Positions 38,105-48,613 of a DNA stretch of 64,000 bases are shown one piece after another; positions within the stretch are counted from its first letter, which is position 1; each line of letters begins with the position of its first letter. The notes beneath the pieces are model-generated. The model was not told where the DNA came from and searched no databases. It worked only from the letters and a program-made list of their open reading frames with translations. Position numbers and translations under genes: made by a program. Origin of the DNA: Xaviernesmea oryzae (GTDB lineage Bacteria; Pseudomonadota; Alphaproteobacteria; Rhizobiales; Rhizobiaceae); assembly GCF_900109605.1 (NCBI RefSeq), contig NZ_FOAM01000001.1, positions 310,001-374,000 of the forward strand, read 5' to 3'.

Positions 38105-41100
38105 CTAAACGTTACGATGTGGAAGTTGATAAACAGACTTCTCCTTCTGCGCTGCGCAGAAGGCAATGACCGATGACCGCGCTGAAGTCGGTGCGATAAT
38201 TGGTGCAGCCGTATAATGTAGATCCGGCTTCCACACTGGCGGTGTTCTGTCTTCCAGCATCTCAATCACACCGTTGGCGATTACATCGTTCTCCCAGCGC
38301 AGGGTTCTGCTTTCGGCGAAGGTGATGCCATTGTCGGACATGCGCTGTAGATTTGCCTTGTCGGCAAGAAGCTGGTCGGCGGCATGCGCCAGAGAGGCCG
38401 AATCCTGATAGGCGAGAGCTATCACGCCATCATCGTAATCCAGGAGATTGTTGTAGCGATAGAGATCGATAGGGACGCATCCGGCGGCCATCATCTCGTA
38501 AGGAATCCGAGACGGGTTGCTTCCCGAAATACAAAGACCAACCATGCAGCGATTATAAAGTTGGTTCAGATCATTGAGATTGCGGATCATGCCAAGATTG
38601 ATCACGGGAAAATCAAGGTCGATCGAAACAGCCGAGCCATATACATAGACGGTGAGATCAGGATGCTTCTTCTTCAGCAGCCGCAGTGCCTCGATGCCGA
38701 GAAGGGGCGTCCGTCTTGGCTTGTTCGGTTGATACAGGAAGCAGATCGCAAATTCTCTTTCGATCGCCTTGTCGCGCTTATAAACCGCCGTGTCCACGCC
38801 AAGGCCTGCTGCCACTGACGGTGCTGCATATTCGGTGGTGATGATATGGGAAAGCCAGTTGCCAATGGTGAAATGCTGAAGGCCCTTGGCATAGCTATTC
38901 TGGCCAATGATGTAGCCGTCGCTCATCGGATTGAACAACGACTCATAGTCTTGGACCAGATAGGCTTTATGCGGAACATGACGAAGCTCAGCAACATAGG
39001 CCGCTGAGTTTGCTACGGTTGCGAAAGCGACATCTGAAGGCGCGCGATTATGCCACCGCATATGCAAGAGCGCCGAGGTGCCTGCAAGATATTCTTCGAC
39101 AGCACCGACGCCGTCTCCCACACCCTCCAGCATGATGTGCGGCCGCATTCCAAATTCGGAAAGGCGGCGGACCATATTGAAGATGGTGCGGTGACCTCCA
39201 GAGCCGATAAGAGGCGGCGGGACAAAAACGGAGAGGTTGGATCCGCGGATCTTGACGGTCGCAGGGGCATGCAGAGCCGTTACCTCCGCTGGGGCCGCCA
39301 TGCGCCGATCGGCATCTGCCGTCTGCCACCAGTCGCGCAGGACTTTCTGTTGGACGCTTGCCTCAGGCCAGCGGGTCTTGCACAGGACGTCGCTGAGCGC
39401 TTTGTGAAGATCGCTGCCCTTGAGGGTAGCGAACTCCGCAATGCCTGCCGACTGGGCGCCCATATCCTTGACCTCGCCAAGGCCAAAGGTCTCGTTGTGA
39501 TGAAGCCTGTAGAAGAGGTCGACAATGGGAAGCGGCGGATTCATGGTCAGTGCGTGCAAGGTATCGCGCGCTACGCTTGTCAGGTCCGTTGCCGACAATC
39601 CGTGGAGACGTACATAGTCGGCTAATGGACCGAGCGCACGCAGCATGCCGCGCTGAAGAGCCCGCACGTCGGCCATAACGGCTTCTTCATCATCGAAGAT
39701 CGTACGTAGTGGACGGAAGATGTCGCCATTCTGATCATATCCGACAACCGAACCCCCAGGCACGTTGAAGATCATCTCCAAGGGCCCAACGTCACTCACC
39801 GACATAGGGACATCGCGATTTACGTCGAATACATAGCCGAACTTCGCCGTGTTCTCCGGTTGCTGATTGAGAAAGCCAAACAGGCCGATATAGTGGCCGC
39901 GCGTCGTCACCTGCGGCACGACATAAGCCAAGTTGTCCTGGATCGTTCCGCGCCAGCCGACATCCCCTACCAGTTGGACCGGATGATCGAAGAAGCCTTT
40001 ACTTTGTAGATAGCCCTCAAGTCGCTTGCGCTGTGACGCAAGCTCGCCTTCGACGTAAGATGAGAATGACTGGTCGGCGAAGAGGGCCGCTACCCTTTTG
40101 TCCGTCCAAGGATGCTCGATCGCGACATCCATGTCGATTGCGTGCTGCTCCGCCAAGGGGGCGACGATGGCAGGGTCGAGATTAAGAGACGAGACCAAGC
40201 CCTTCAGGGACTGAACACTGTAAAGGTTCCACAGTCGCATCAGTTCGCCAAAGGAGAAACTCTCAAGTGACGCGGCAAAAGTCGCACGGCGGCTGACCTC
40301 GAGGAGCTCTGAGCTCACCGGCTTGATGTTGAATGGGTTAGCAGTGACGAGCTGGTCGAACACTTCGCGAAAAAAAACGCCCTCTCGCGTAAAGAAGAAA
40401 ACTTTCTCGACGCCACATCGCAATGCATCCTCGAGAATATTTAGGCAATAGCCAAAAACTATCGGCGCTAGTTGCACACCGATCTTTTCAAGATGCATTT
40501 GCTCTCCCGGTTCGACAGCTCGGGAAATATCCTGGATGACTCGCACGATCCGTTTGGAATGCTTGCTTGTGTCGCCGTTGCGCCAGGTATGGAAGGCTTC
40601 ACCAAACCACGCCTTCCTTGTCTCTTCGGAAGCCGAGATGTAAAGGCAGCTCGTAATGCCCTTGCTCGTAGGCACGCGTTGATCCGCTTCGATATTGTCA
40701 CCGACATGATGCAACTGCTCCGGTTCTATGCCGAAGGCGTGCGTGATGTGATCAAACATCCGCCCGCTGCGCTTTGTCAGATAGTCGTCGCTCGAGGAAA
40801 ACCCTTGGAGAAAGGCATGCCCCATTCCGTGATGGTTAAGGAGCTTTTTGAGAAAAGTGGAAGGCAAGTAGAAGTCGGAGGCAAAAACTGCCGTCTGTTT
40901 CAGGGATGCAAGCGTTGAAACGGCACTCGCATCCGGTCGAGTGGAGCGAGTTTCGGAGAGAATCTCATGCGTACGCATGGCAAGGATGAGCTCTTCAACC
41001 ACTTCACGCGGCGTACCGGGAACGAGTGTCATGGCCAGCCAGCGCTGAAGGGCGTCGTCAAAACGATATTCGAATTCGTCGTTCGGCGCTGAACGGTTTT

Positions 41101-42358
41101 CGCTCACTCTACGGGCTTCCAGAAGAATGCGAACATCCTGAAAGACGGGGAGAAGATAAGGGAAAGCGAGAAGGTAAAGCGCCCTTGCCGACTGCAGCTT
41201 TATCTCATCGGGATGGCAATCGCGGCGCAACAGCGTGTCCCAGACATCAAAGGAAACAAGACTGGCATCGCTGCGAATGTCAATTTGCACCAGATCCTGT
41301 TCGATCGGCGGCAACACGTCTTCGTTCGACAGCGGGAAAGCTTCATCGAAGAGATCGACGCGATTGTCATCCTCGCTGGCAGTTAGTCCCGAAGGGTGCG
41401 GGATCGCGTCAAGTCCGTTGATGCGATAGACATCATTCGGCTCGGAGACGGGATAGGCTTTCTGCAACTGCTCGTCATGCAGGATTTTTCTCAGGATCTC
41501 CACGCGCGAAAGGCCAGCAAAGACCGGCTGCTTTCCGAGGTGCCCCAGATCAATTTCCGGATGGGGATTGAGCTTTTCTTCATCGGCTTTGGTGATGAAG
41601 TGAACGAGCGGGTTCACGCGCCCTTCCAAATGTCCTGCGTGCTTGGCCAGATACCATGAGACATCGAAATAGGCATTTGGCCAAAGGCCCTCGCGATAGC
41701 CGCATTCCACGAAGTGCGTCAGTGCACTCAAACCTGCGTGCTGGAGGGAGGCGCGCTGGTTAAGATAGAATTTAGGATTGAAAAGAGGGTGCGGGGAGAT
41801 GCCTGCACGGGCGCCGTGATGGAGGAAATGCGCGAAAGGATTAGCTTTGGCTGGCGCTCCACCAACTTGGCTTCGATACCAGACCGGATCGAAAAGAGGA
41901 TGCGGCGAGGCATTTTGCAGCACCCCTTGTGCAGCATAATGGCCAAGAGGGGAAAGACCGCTTTTTTCTGCGTTTGGATTTTGCGCTAGGTAAAAACTCG
42001 TATCGAACAGAGGATGTGGTGCAATCCTTCTGTCGCCTGCATGCGCGATATAGTGTCGGATAGCCCCTGCATGCCCACTTTCCGTGACCGCGTGGCGCTC
42101 ACGATACCAGTTTTCATCAAAGCATCGGGAGGCAGCGATCAGATCGACTTCTGAACTTATCGATTTTCCGCTAAAGACCGATGCGCCGCCGAAACCCCGA
42201 CGTGCGATGGCCGAGACGATTTTTCTGTATGGAAGCTTGGACAAGCGGAATGCCTTTATCTGGTGATAGGCGTAATTGGGTGTGTCTATCCCGATGACAG
42301 CGCCTTTTTCAAGGTCGCCCCTCATCCGCAATATGCTGATAAGTTGGGTCTGGCTCAT
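38105..42358 (-). CDS. Large HAD-like plus glycosyltransferase fusion protein of a surface-polysaccharide locus (1417 residues)
   Basis: A multidomain protein. Residues 78-265 hold about five imperfect repeats of the type FDxxWY/FYLxxxP ([40 protein letters not shown]), separated by G-x-x-P-H-P-L-F spacers, as found in rhizobial polysaccharide glycosyltransferases. Residues about 366-585 form a HAD-like domain (DVWDTLLRR 371-379, SDFY 494-497, GDN 553-555; resembles COG5610). Residues about 650-960 form a conserved second half of that family ([20 protein letters not shown]). Residues about 1040-1365 form a GT4/WsaF-like glycosyltransferase ([37 protein letters not shown]). No signal peptide. 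It is last in the rml operon and probably uses dTDP-rhamnose. The start is uncertain: ATG 42358 overlaps rmlA by 50 bases and an alternative is 42325. Base composition is AT-richer than its neighbours. Confidence 0.85.
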   Translation of the reverse strand: MSQTQLISILRMRGDLEKGAVIGIDTPNYAYHQIKAFRLSKLPYRKIVSAIARRGFGGASVFSGKSISSEVDLIAASRCFDENWYRERHAVTESGHAGAIRHYIAHAGDRRIAPHPLFDTSFYLAQNPNAEKSGLSPLGHYAAQGVLQNASPHPLFDPVWYRSQVGGAPAKANPFAHFLHHGARAGISPHPLFNPKFYLNQRASLQHAGLSALTHFVECGYREGLWPNAYFDVSWYLAKHAGHLEGRVNPLVHFITKADEEKLNPHPEIDLGHLGKQPVFAGLSRVEILRKILHDEQLQKAYPVSEPNDVYRINGLDAIPHPSGLTASEDDNRVDLFDEAFPLSNEDVLPPIEQDLVQIDIRSDASLVSFDVWDTLLRRDCHPDEIKLQSARALYLLAFPYLLPVFQDVRILLEARRVSENRSAPNDEFEYRFDDALQRWLAMTLVPGTPREVVEELILAMRTHEILSETRSTRPDASAVSTLASLKQTAVFASDFYLPSTFLKKLLNHHGMGHAFLQGFSSSDDYLTKRSGRMFDHITHAFGIEPEQLHHVGDNIEADQRVPTSKGITSCLYISASEETRKAWFGEAFHTWRNGDTSKHSKRIVRVIQDISRAVEPGEQMHLEKIGVQLAPIVFGYCLNILEDALRCGVEKVFFFTREGVFFREVFDQLVTANPFNIKPVSSELLEVSRRATFAASLESFSFGELMRLWNLYSVQSLKGLVSSLNLDPAIVAPLAEQHAIDMDVAIEHPWTDKRVAALFADQSFSSYVEGELASQRKRLEGYLQSKGFFDHPVQLVGDVGWRGTIQDNLAYVVPQVTTRGHYIGLFGFLNQQPENTAKFGYVFDVNRDVPMSVSDVGPLEMIFNVPGGSVVGYDQNGDIFRPLRTIFDDEEAVMADVRALQRGMLRALGPLADYVRLHGLSATDLTSVARDTLHALTMNPPLPIVDLFYRLHHNETFGLGEVKDMGAQSAGIAEFATLKGSDLHKALSDVLCKTRWPEASVQQKVLRDWWQTADADRRMAAPAEVTALHAPATVKIRGSNLSVFVPPPLIGSGGHRTIFNMVRRLSEFGMRPHIMLEGVGDGVGAVEEYLAGTSALLHMRWHNRAPSDVAFATVANSAAYVAELRHVPHKAYLVQDYESLFNPMSDGYIIGQNSYAKGLQHFTIGNWLSHIITTEYAAPSVAAGLGVDTAVYKRDKAIEREFAICFLYQPNKPRRTPLLGIEALRLLKKKHPDLTVYVYGSAVSIDLDFPVINLGMIRNLNDLNQLYNRCMVGLCISGSNPSRIPYEMMAAGCVPIDLYRYNNLLDYDDGVIALAYQDSASLAHAADQLLADKANLQRMSDNGITFAESRTLRWENDVIANGVIEMLEDRTPPVWKPDLHYTAAPIIAPTSARSSVIAFCAAQKEKSVYQLPHRNV

Positions 42359-43217
42359 CCAGGAGTTGCATCAAATATCGCCCATAGCTGCTTTTACCAT
42401 AGATCTCGGCATGCCGCCGAAGCATGGTTGCATCAATATAGCCGAGGCGATAGGCGATCTCCTCTAGACAAGCAATCTTGAAGCCTTGGCGCCTTTCCAT
42501 GGTCGCCACGAAGTTCGTAGCATCGAGCAGACTATCTGGCGTTCCTGTATCAAGCCAGGCAAAGCCGCGCCCCATTAGCTCGACATTCAATTGCGATCGC
42601 TCGAGATACCACTTGTTGACATCCGTAATTTCGAGCTCGCCACGCTTTGATGGCTTGAGATTGGCCGCCACGTCGAGGACCTGCTCGTCATAAAAGTAAA
42701 GACCGGTCACAGCCCAGCGCGACTTGGGCTTTTCAGGCTTCTCCTCGATCGACACGGCGCGGTGCTCAGCGTCAAATTCAATGACACCGTAACGCTGGGG
42801 ATCATTAACGTGATAAGCGAAAACCGTTGCACCCCGATCAAGGCGCATGGCATTGCGAAGAAGCTTACCAAGACCATGCCCGAAAAAGATATTATCGCCC
42901 AGGACAAGGCAGGAGCGCTGTCGATCAACGAACTTGGCGCCGATCAGATAGGCTTCAGCGAGGCCAGCAGGCTCAGGCTGCACGCAATAATGGATCTGAA
43001 TGCCCCATTGTCCACCATCTCCGAGCAACTGCTCGAAATTGGGCAGATCACGCGGCGTCGAGATCAGCAGAATGTCACGAACGCCTGCCAGCATGGTCGT
43101 TGCGAGCGGGTAATAGATCATCGGCTTGTCGTAGATTGGCATGAGTTGCTTCGAGAGCACATGCGTCATCGGATGCAGTCGTGTCCCGCTCCCGCCGGCG
43201 AGAATGATACCCTTCAT
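42309..43217 (-). CDS. rmlA: Glucose-1-phosphate thymidylyltransferase
   Basis: A protein of 302 residues that makes dTDP-glucose from glucose-1-phosphate and dTTP, the first step to dTDP-L-rhamnose. [18 protein letters not shown] is the nucleotidyltransferase signature, with [21 protein letters not shown] and the EEKPEKPKS block. Start and stop overlap by ATGA with rmlD. It lies just upstream of the large glycosyltransferase gene and overlaps it by up to 50 bases. Confidence 0.97.
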   Translation of the reverse strand: MKGIILAGGSGTRLHPMTHVLSKQLMPIYDKPMIYYPLATTMLAGVRDILLISTPRDLPNFEQLLGDGGQWGIQIHYCVQPEPAGLAEAYLIGAKFVDRQRSCLVLGDNIFFGHGLGKLLRNAMRLDRGATVFAYHVNDPQRYGVIEFDAEHRAVSIEEKPEKPKSRWAVTGLYFYDEQVLDVAANLKPSKRGELEITDVNKWYLERSQLNVELMGRGFAWLDTGTPDSLLDATNFVATMERRQGFKIACLEEIAYRLGYIDATMLRRHAEIYGKSSYGRYLMQLLDEPDPTYQHIADEGRP

Positions 43218-44134
43218 CGAGCTGCCTTGTCTGTTTCTGCGAGAATGGCCGTGACCACAGGATCGAGACTATCCTGCCATGATGGGAGCGTTAGGCCATA
43301 GACACGCGCAAGTTTCCGGCAGTCGAGCCGCGAATTTGCCGGGCGGAGCGCGCGTGCCTTATAAACCGCTGCCGCAATGTCTCGCACCTCTGCGCCTGGA
43401 CCGCCATGACCCCGAGAATGCGAAAAAATTGCTCGGGCGAATTCTGCCCATGTTGTTTGCCCAGGGCCCGCTATATGGAAAGTTCCGCGAAAATCGGCAT
43501 CCGGACGCGCAAGCAAGCGTTCTGCGACAGCGAGAATGGCGTCCGCGAGATCAAGTGTCGATGTTGGCGAGCCCTGCTGATCGCAGACGACGTCGATGAC
43601 CGGGCGTGTGGCTGCAAGCCGCAACATAGTGCGTACGAAGTTTGTGCCGGAGGGGCCGTACAGCCAGGAAGTTCGCAAGATGACGTGGTCGGGATTGACA
43701 GCGCGAACACCCTCTTCCCCGGCAAGCTTGCTCATCCCGTAGATGTTGAGCGGCTCTGGTTCGTCGTCCTCTGTATATAGGCCTTGCTTTGTTCCGTTGA
43801 ACACGTAGTCGGTTGAGAGATGAATAATTGGAAGAGCAAGACGGTGTGCCTCTGCCGCAAGGATCGTTGGGGCGTCTCTGTTTACCCTGAAAGTCACATC
43901 GGGCATGGCTTCAGCTTGATCGACTGCCGTGAAGGCCGCAGCCGAAATGACCAAATCCGGCGATGTGTTGTGCAGGTGCCTTAGGATGGCCGCCCGGTCT
44001 GCGAAAGCGAGATCGAATTGCGGCCGCCCGATGGTGACGAGCTCGAGATCATGGCGCTCCTTGACCTTTTCCCGCAACGCGCGAACGACCTGTCCCTCAT
44101 GCCCGGTGACGAGGAGTCGCCGAGGGGCCATCAT
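43214..44134 (-). CDS. rmlD: dTDP-4-dehydrorhamnose reductase
   Basis: A protein of 306 residues, short-chain dehydrogenase fold. [16 protein letters not shown] is the NAD(P) site (GxxGQ type of RmlD), [39 protein letters not shown] carries the YxxxK pair, and LRTSWLYG follows. It reduces dTDP-4-dehydro-L-rhamnose in the last step. The order after rmlB and before rmlA, with four-base overlaps on both sides, shows a tightly packed operon. Confidence 0.96.
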   Translation of the reverse strand: MMAPRRLLVTGHEGQVVRALREKVKERHDLELVTIGRPQFDLAFADRAAILRHLHNTSPDLVISAAAFTAVDQAEAMPDVTFRVNRDAPTILAAEAHRLALPIIHLSTDYVFNGTKQGLYTEDDEPEPLNIYGMSKLAGEEGVRAVNPDHVILRTSWLYGPSGTNFVRTMLRLAATRPVIDVVCDQQGSPTSTLDLADAILAVAERLLARPDADFRGTFHIAGPGQTTWAEFARAIFSHSRGHGGPGAEVRDIAAAVYKARALRPANSRLDCRKLARVYGLTLPSWQDSLDPVVTAILAETDKAAR

Positions 44135-45192
44135 GATGCCTCGTTCTGAGCCAGGCCTAGGCGCTGGCCCTCATAGGCGCTGCGAAGCGGGCGCCACCAT
44201 GGTTCATGTTGCACATACCAATCGACTGTCCGTTCGAGCCCGTGGCTGAAGCTTGTCTTCGCGGTCCAGCCGAGTTCTTCCTTCAGGCGCGATGCATCGA
44301 TCGCGTAGCGGTGATCGTGACCCGGCCGATCCTCGACAAAAGCGATGAGGCGTTCATGCGGCCCGCGCTCGGGAAAGCGCGCATTCATCAGACGGCAAAT
44401 GTCGCTGACGACATCGATATTGCTGCGTTCATTGAAGCCGCCGACATTATAGGTCTCGCCAGGTTGCCCCTGTTCGGTCACGCGCTCCAACGCCTCGACA
44501 TGATCGCCCACATACAGCCAGTCGCGAATGTTCAGGCCGGACCCATAGACGGCTATGGGTTTACCCTCCATCGCGTTGATGATCGTCAGCGGAATAAGCT
44601 TCTCGGGAAAATGATAGGGCCCGTAATTGTTGGAGCAGTTCGTGATGAGGGTCGGCAGCCCATAGGTCCTGTACCAGGCTTTCACCAGATGATCCGACGC
44701 CGCCTTTGATGCCGCATAAGGCGAACTTGGATCGTAGGCTGTCTGCTCCGTGAAGAAGCCATGATCGCCAAGCGACCCATAAACCTCGTCGGTGGACACA
44801 TGCAGGAAGCGAAATCGGTCCTTTTTCTCAGCTGTCAGGCTTTCCCAATATCGGCGGGCGCAGTTCAGCAAGGTATAGGTGCCGACGATGTTCGTCTGGA
44901 TGAACTGCCCGGCTGAGGAGATCGACCGGTCGACATGGCTCTCCGCGGCCAGATGCAGGATCCAGTCGGGGCGAAAGCCTGAAAGCGCCTCCTCCATCCT
45001 CGACTCGTCGCAAATGTCGGCCTTCAAAAACCGGTGTTTTGCCAGGCCTTCCACGGATGCGAGAGAGGCAAGGCAGCCGGCATAGGTCAGTTTGTCGATG
45101 GTCAAGACGTCGGCACCGCGTTTCAGAACCAGATGTCTCACAAGCGCGGATCCAATGAAGCCGGCGCCGCCTGTGACCATGATGCGTTTCAT
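44131..45192 (-). CDS. rmlB: dTDP-glucose 4,6-dehydratase
   Basis: A protein of 353 residues of the extended SDR type. [18 protein letters not shown] is the NAD site, [12 protein letters not shown] and [14 protein letters not shown] are RmlB hallmarks, and [15 protein letters not shown] holds the YxxxK pair. It forms dTDP-4-dehydro-6-deoxyglucose. The ATG at 45192 (MKRIMVTGG) is the likely start; a GTG at 45198 overlapping the rmlC stop is an alternative that adds two residues. Confidence 0.97.
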   Translation of the reverse strand: MKRIMVTGGAGFIGSALVRHLVLKRGADVLTIDKLTYAGCLASLASVEGLAKHRFLKADICDESRMEEALSGFRPDWILHLAAESHVDRSISSAGQFIQTNIVGTYTLLNCARRYWESLTAEKKDRFRFLHVSTDEVYGSLGDHGFFTEQTAYDPSSPYAASKAASDHLVKAWYRTYGLPTLITNCSNNYGPYHFPEKLIPLTIINAMEGKPIAVYGSGLNIRDWLYVGDHVEALERVTEQGQPGETYNVGGFNERSNIDVVSDICRLMNARFPERGPHERLIAFVEDRPGHDHRYAIDASRLKEELGWTAKTSFSHGLERTVDWYVQHEPWWRPLRSAYEGQRLGLAQNEAS

Positions 45193-45194
45193 AG

Positions 45195-45770
45195 TCACCG
45201 TCCGTGCTCCGGTTCTGGAAGAAACGTGTCGATTGCCAGGCGAAGCGTTGGCTGGATAGCGTCCTTGTCCGAAATTATGGCTGCCTGTGGGTCAATAGGC
45301 CAGTCGATGCCCAGATCTGGATCGTTCCACAGAATGCCGCGATCATGCGAAGCGGAATAGTGCTCGGTCAGCTTGTAGGTAACAACGGTCTGTTTTGCCA
45401 ATGTGCAGAAGCCATGGGCGAACCCCGCTGGAATCCAGAGCTGCCAGCCATTCTCCGCAGTCAGGATACGGGCAACATGCTGGCCGAAGCTGGGGGACAA
45501 AGGACGAATATCGACTGCCACATCGAAGATTGCGCCCCAGACGCATTGAACAAGCTTGCCTTGCGCCATCGGCACTTGCTGGAAGTGAAGCCCACGAACC
45601 GTACCTGTCTTCATCGACAGGGATTGGTTATCCTGGACGAAGCGAACCGGACCGACGACCTCGTCGAATGCTGGCTGACGAAAAGTCTCGCGGAACATGC
45701 CACGCGTGTCGCTGATCGTTTTTGGCTTGATGAGGCAGACATCGGGAATGTCGAGGCGCTCAAATATCAC
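45195..45770 (-). CDS. rmlC: dTDP-4-dehydrorhamnose 3,5-epimerase
   Basis: A protein of 191 residues of the cupin type. [36 protein letters not shown] (with the catalytic His), [19 protein letters not shown] and [13 protein letters not shown] are the conserved segments. It starts with GTG at 45770, with AAGGA ten bases upstream. It is first in the rmlC-B-D-A-glycosyltransferase operon. Confidence 0.96.
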   Translation of the reverse strand: MIFERLDIPDVCLIKPKTISDTRGMFRETFRQPAFDEVVGPVRFVQDNQSLSMKTGTVRGLHFQQVPMAQGKLVQCVWGAIFDVAVDIRPLSPSFGQHVARILTAENGWQLWIPAGFAHGFCTLAKQTVVTYKLTEHYSASHDRGILWNDPDLGIDWPIDPQAAIISDKDAIQPTLRLAIDTFLPEPEHGR

Positions 45771-46050
45771 GTCTTGTCAATCCTTGGTGCTTCCTTGCCC
45801 CTGCGGTCTGAAGAACCCCGTCCTTCAAGTCCACAGCAGCGATTGCTCGCTTGTCACCCCGTGGTATCGCGATCCCTCGGGCCGGCTATGCGCCTCGCCG
45901 ATTTGTTTAGCGTATGCCGTGCGAAACCGCTGCCTGTATGAACGCGCCAAGCATTGGAATGAGCGGAGTCTTCGATACCTGCGGATGCGGTCATGGGCAA
46001 CAGGTTTCATGCTAAAAAGCGCTTCGTGTTTTATAATGGAATGAAGACCT
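45771..46050 (-). promoter_or_regulatory. Upstream region of the rml operon
   Basis: 280 bases without a supported gene; the operon promoter must lie here or just beyond. Short frames do not look like any family. On the minus strand an AT-rich stretch near 46030 (CATTATAAAACAC) is the most promoter-like part. Confidence 0.4.
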
Positions 46051-46083
46051 AAAAAATCGCCGCGCGCTCGGTGGGCGCGCGGC
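46051..46083 (-). terminator. Terminator for the leftward hypothetical gene
   Basis: On the minus strand GCCGCGCGCC pairs with a complement ending GCGCGCGGC across a short loop and is followed by GATTTTTTAG. It lies about 130 bases past the gene at 46213. Confidence 0.8.
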
Positions 46084-46212
46084 AGGTCCGACTGGCTCGG
46101 GTTGAGACAGGACGCGGGTGCGGACATCGCAAACAGCTCGCTGCCGATCGGCTCCTGAGCATATGTGGTCTCTGTGGAAGGGCTCCGTCGTGACCATCAG
46201 CCCTTGGGCCGT

Positions 46213-46533
46213 CTAGTTGCGATACGGAAAACGCTTGCCCTGGGCATTGATCAGCGTGAAGGTTTTGCCGTCGCTCGTCACGATCTTGTCGCAGCGGCGG
46301 CCACCGCGATCGAAAGCCACACAGACCTGGCCGGCCAGGATCTTGTAGGTGCCTGGCGAGCCGCCATTATAGGTGTAGCGTCCATTCGGCATATAGCGCA
46401 TCGAGCCGCTGACCGTGTGGCCGATCGCTAGCTTTTCGATCTCCGCCTTCGTGGCTGCCCGCTCAACCGGTGCCGCTTCCGCCGTTCCAGCCAGAAGTGC
46501 CGCGGCCATCATTGCTGCCATGATCGTCTTCAT
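46213..46533 (-). CDS. Small secreted protein of unknown function
   Basis: A protein of 106 residues with a clear signal peptide (MKTIMAAMMAAALLAGTAEA, cleavage after AEA-A). The mature part has KLAIGHTVSGSMRYMPNGRYTYNGGSPGTYKI, a two-cysteine region VCVAFDRGGRRCDKIV and a basic end. AAGGAGG seven bases upstream of ATG 46533 supports the start over an upstream in-frame extension. No named family was recognised; it is probably periplasmic with a disulfide. Confidence 0.8.
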   Translation of the reverse strand: MKTIMAAMMAAALLAGTAEAAPVERAATKAEIEKLAIGHTVSGSMRYMPNGRYTYNGGSPGTYKILAGQVCVAFDRGGRRCDKIVTSDGKTFTLINAQGKRFPYRN

Positions 46534-46742
46534 CTTCACCCTCCTTTTGAAGTTCCGCATGGTCAAAGGCGCTCCGGCGATGTCCCCATGCACCGGTTTC
46601 CCCTCGGTCGTCCGCCTGAGGCATGTGCAAGCGCGAGACTGCTATGCCTTTGATCCTGATTTGTAAGGACTGAACGACGCTCTGATCAAGATCAGCGTTT
46701 GGGCTTGAGGTCATCACCCAATTGAGGGAGACGGCTGAAGGA

Positions 46743-47378
46743 TCAGAGGACCTTCACCAGCGTTCCCGGCCGCAGGAAGGCCAAGAGGCGGCGCATATGC
46801 AGAGGTTCCAGCGCGATGCAGCCTTCGGTCGGCTGATAGCCGGGGCGGATCAGATGCAGGAAGATCGCGGAGCCCCGGTTTCGCCGCCTTTCCGCGATGT
46901 TCCAGTCGAGAACCAGACAGAGATCATAGAGATTGTCGGCGCGCATCAGCATCTCATGGCTGGGCTTGAAGGGCGCGCGCACGAGCCTGTTATAGGCGGC
47001 ATGGCCGGGTGCGTCGCACCAGAGCATGTCCTTGCGGATCGGGGCCAGCCTCAGGCGGCTTGGTGGTGACGAAATTCGGTCGCGCCGTAAAAAGCCGGAG
47101 AGCACCCGCATGGATGCGATCGGCGTCGCTCCATCGCCTTCACGCTTGAGCACACGGCGCCCGCTTCTGCCGATCGCGGCCGGCACGGTCACCGGTCCAA
47201 AGCGTAAAAGCGCCCGTGTCGGTGCAGACGGCGCTGGCCGCACCGTGACGATCCCCGCTTTGATCTTGCGGCCAATGGTCACCTTGGCCTTGCACTTGCC
47301 GTGTTCGCGCCCCATCTTCCCTGTCATCTCCGTGCTTTCACAAGCTTGTGCTTTGAAGCGAATGTGATTGGACGCCAT
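46743..47378 (-). CDS. L,D-transpeptidase (YkuD/YafK-like domain)
   Basis: The YkuD-type motif is seen at the end of the protein: IFLHLIRPGYQPTEGCIALEPLHM, with the catalytic cysteine in EGCI and the HxxxGxxPTxGC layout. MLWCDAPGHAAYNRLVRAPFKPSHEML and NLYDLCLVLDWN are conserved in rhizobial members. Such enzymes cross-link peptidoglycan or modify the envelope. Length is 211 residues from ATG 47378, 190 from ATG 47315 (AGGG just upstream of it). The start is not settled. No signal peptide is visible, which is notable for a periplasmic fold. Confidence 0.75.
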   Translation of the reverse strand: MASNHIRFKAQACESTEMTGKMGREHGKCKAKVTIGRKIKAGIVTVRPAPSAPTRALLRFGPVTVPAAIGRSGRRVLKREGDGATPIASMRVLSGFLRRDRISSPPSRLRLAPIRKDMLWCDAPGHAAYNRLVRAPFKPSHEMLMRADNLYDLCLVLDWNIAERRRNRGSAIFLHLIRPGYQPTEGCIALEPLHMRRLLAFLRPGTLVKVL

Positions 47379-47643
47379 AAGCCTTATGCTATCAGGAGAC
47401 CGTCGCTTAAGGGAACGGCCGTGACATCGAAAGCCTGCTTGCCGCGAGGCATGCACGAAAATTTGGCAGGGGCTTTCATCGGTAGGCCAAGCGGAGAGCC
47501 GATTGGCCATCAGGTCCGTGGCGCGATGCGAATGTTTTTCGGTGCGGCCCATGCCGTCCGGCAATATCCTGATGTGACAGGCATAATCCGACGCCGAAGC
47601 CTGGCTTCAGCTTGACGCGCTCTTGAAAGGAGACAGACGCCGG

Positions 47644-48327
47644 ATGGCAACCCGCACTATTCTTCTCGTGGACGATGACGACGATCTGCGCCAGACTCTG
47701 GTGGAACAGCTTTCTCTCTATGAGGAATTCACCATTCTGCAGGAGCCGACGGCTGCCAAGGGCATCCAGACGGCGCGCAACGAGACGGTCGCGCTGCTGA
47801 TCATGGATGTCGGCCTGCCCGATATGGATGGACGCGAAGCGGTCAAGCTTCTGCGCAAAGGCGGGTTCAAGCCGCCGATCATCATGCTGACCGGCCATGA
47901 CACCGATTCCGATACGATCCTTGGGCTGGAAGCCGGCGCCAACGACTATGTCACCAAGCCGTTCCGCTTCGCCGTGCTTCTGGCACGCATCCGCGCGCAG
48001 CTTCGCCAGCACGAGCAGAGCGAGGATGCCACCTTCATCGTTGGTCCCTATACGTTCAAGCCGGGGCAAAAGCTCCTGACGCTGGAAAATGGCCAGAAGA
48101 TCCGGCTGACGGAAAAGGAAGCGGCGATCATCCGCTATCTCTACCGGGCCGATCAGAAGGTGGTCACGCGCGATGTGCTGCTGGAGGAGGTCTGGGGCTA
48201 CAATTCCGGTGTCACCACGCATACGCTGGAAACCCACGTCTACCGCCTGCGCCAGAAGATCGAGCGCGATCCCTCGAATGCCGAGATTCTGGTGACCGAG
48301 AACGGCGGCTACAAGATCGTTCCCTGA
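47644..48327 (+). CDS. OmpR-family response regulator, CenR-like
   Basis: A protein of 227 residues. The receiver domain has the acidic pocket VDDDDD and phospho-acceptor Asp55 (LLIMDVGLPDMDG), with TGHD and VTKPF closing it. The winged-helix DNA-binding domain (about 130-225) ends LETHVYRLRQKIERDPSNAEILVTENGGYKIV. From memory it resembles CenR of rhizobia and Caulobacter, an essential envelope regulator, but that was not verified. The cognate kinase is not adjacent. AAAGGAGA precedes the ATG. Confidence 0.88.
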   Translation: MATRTILLVDDDDDLRQTLVEQLSLYEEFTILQEPTAAKGIQTARNETVALLIMDVGLPDMDGREAVKLLRKGGFKPPIIMLTGHDTDSDTILGLEAGANDYVTKPFRFAVLLARIRAQLRQHEQSEDATFIVGPYTFKPGQKLLTLENGQKIRLTEKEAAIIRYLYRADQKVVTRDVLLEEVWGYNSGVTTHTLETHVYRLRQKIERDPSNAEILVTENGGYKIVP

Positions 48328-48348
48328 TCCTGCCTGACCCTTAATGGG

Positions 48349-48395
48349 CCGCGATCGCTCTGCGCTCATGCGCGTGAGTGCGATCGCGCTTGCCT
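48349..48395 (+). terminator. Hairpin terminator after the response regulator gene
   Basis: GCGATCGC occurs twice, at 48351-48358 and 48380-48387, and pairs with itself because it is a palindrome. CTCA...TGAG pairs inside. TTGCCTTT follows. It lies 21 bases past the stop codon. Confidence 0.6.
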
Positions 48396-48613
48396 TTGCC
48401 TGGGTTGGATGCCAAGAGCGAAGGGAGGGATGGCCGCTAGAGCCGCCGTACGAAGCCGTGCGGAACTCTGCAACAGCGGACTCTACGCCATGCGCGATAA
48501 GGCGCGCGCTTGGACAGGTGGAGCGCGCTGGTGTCGGTCGGCGACGGGATAGGGCAGCACACTGTGCCTGAATGTTGCTCTCAACGGTTGATCCAGGGCA
48601 GGGGGATGGCGCC

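Noticed and set aside
45825-46127. A 100-codon frame upstream of rmlC
   Set aside because: No recognisable family, no good ribosome-binding site, and it covers the terminator of the neighbouring gene. Treated as spacer.
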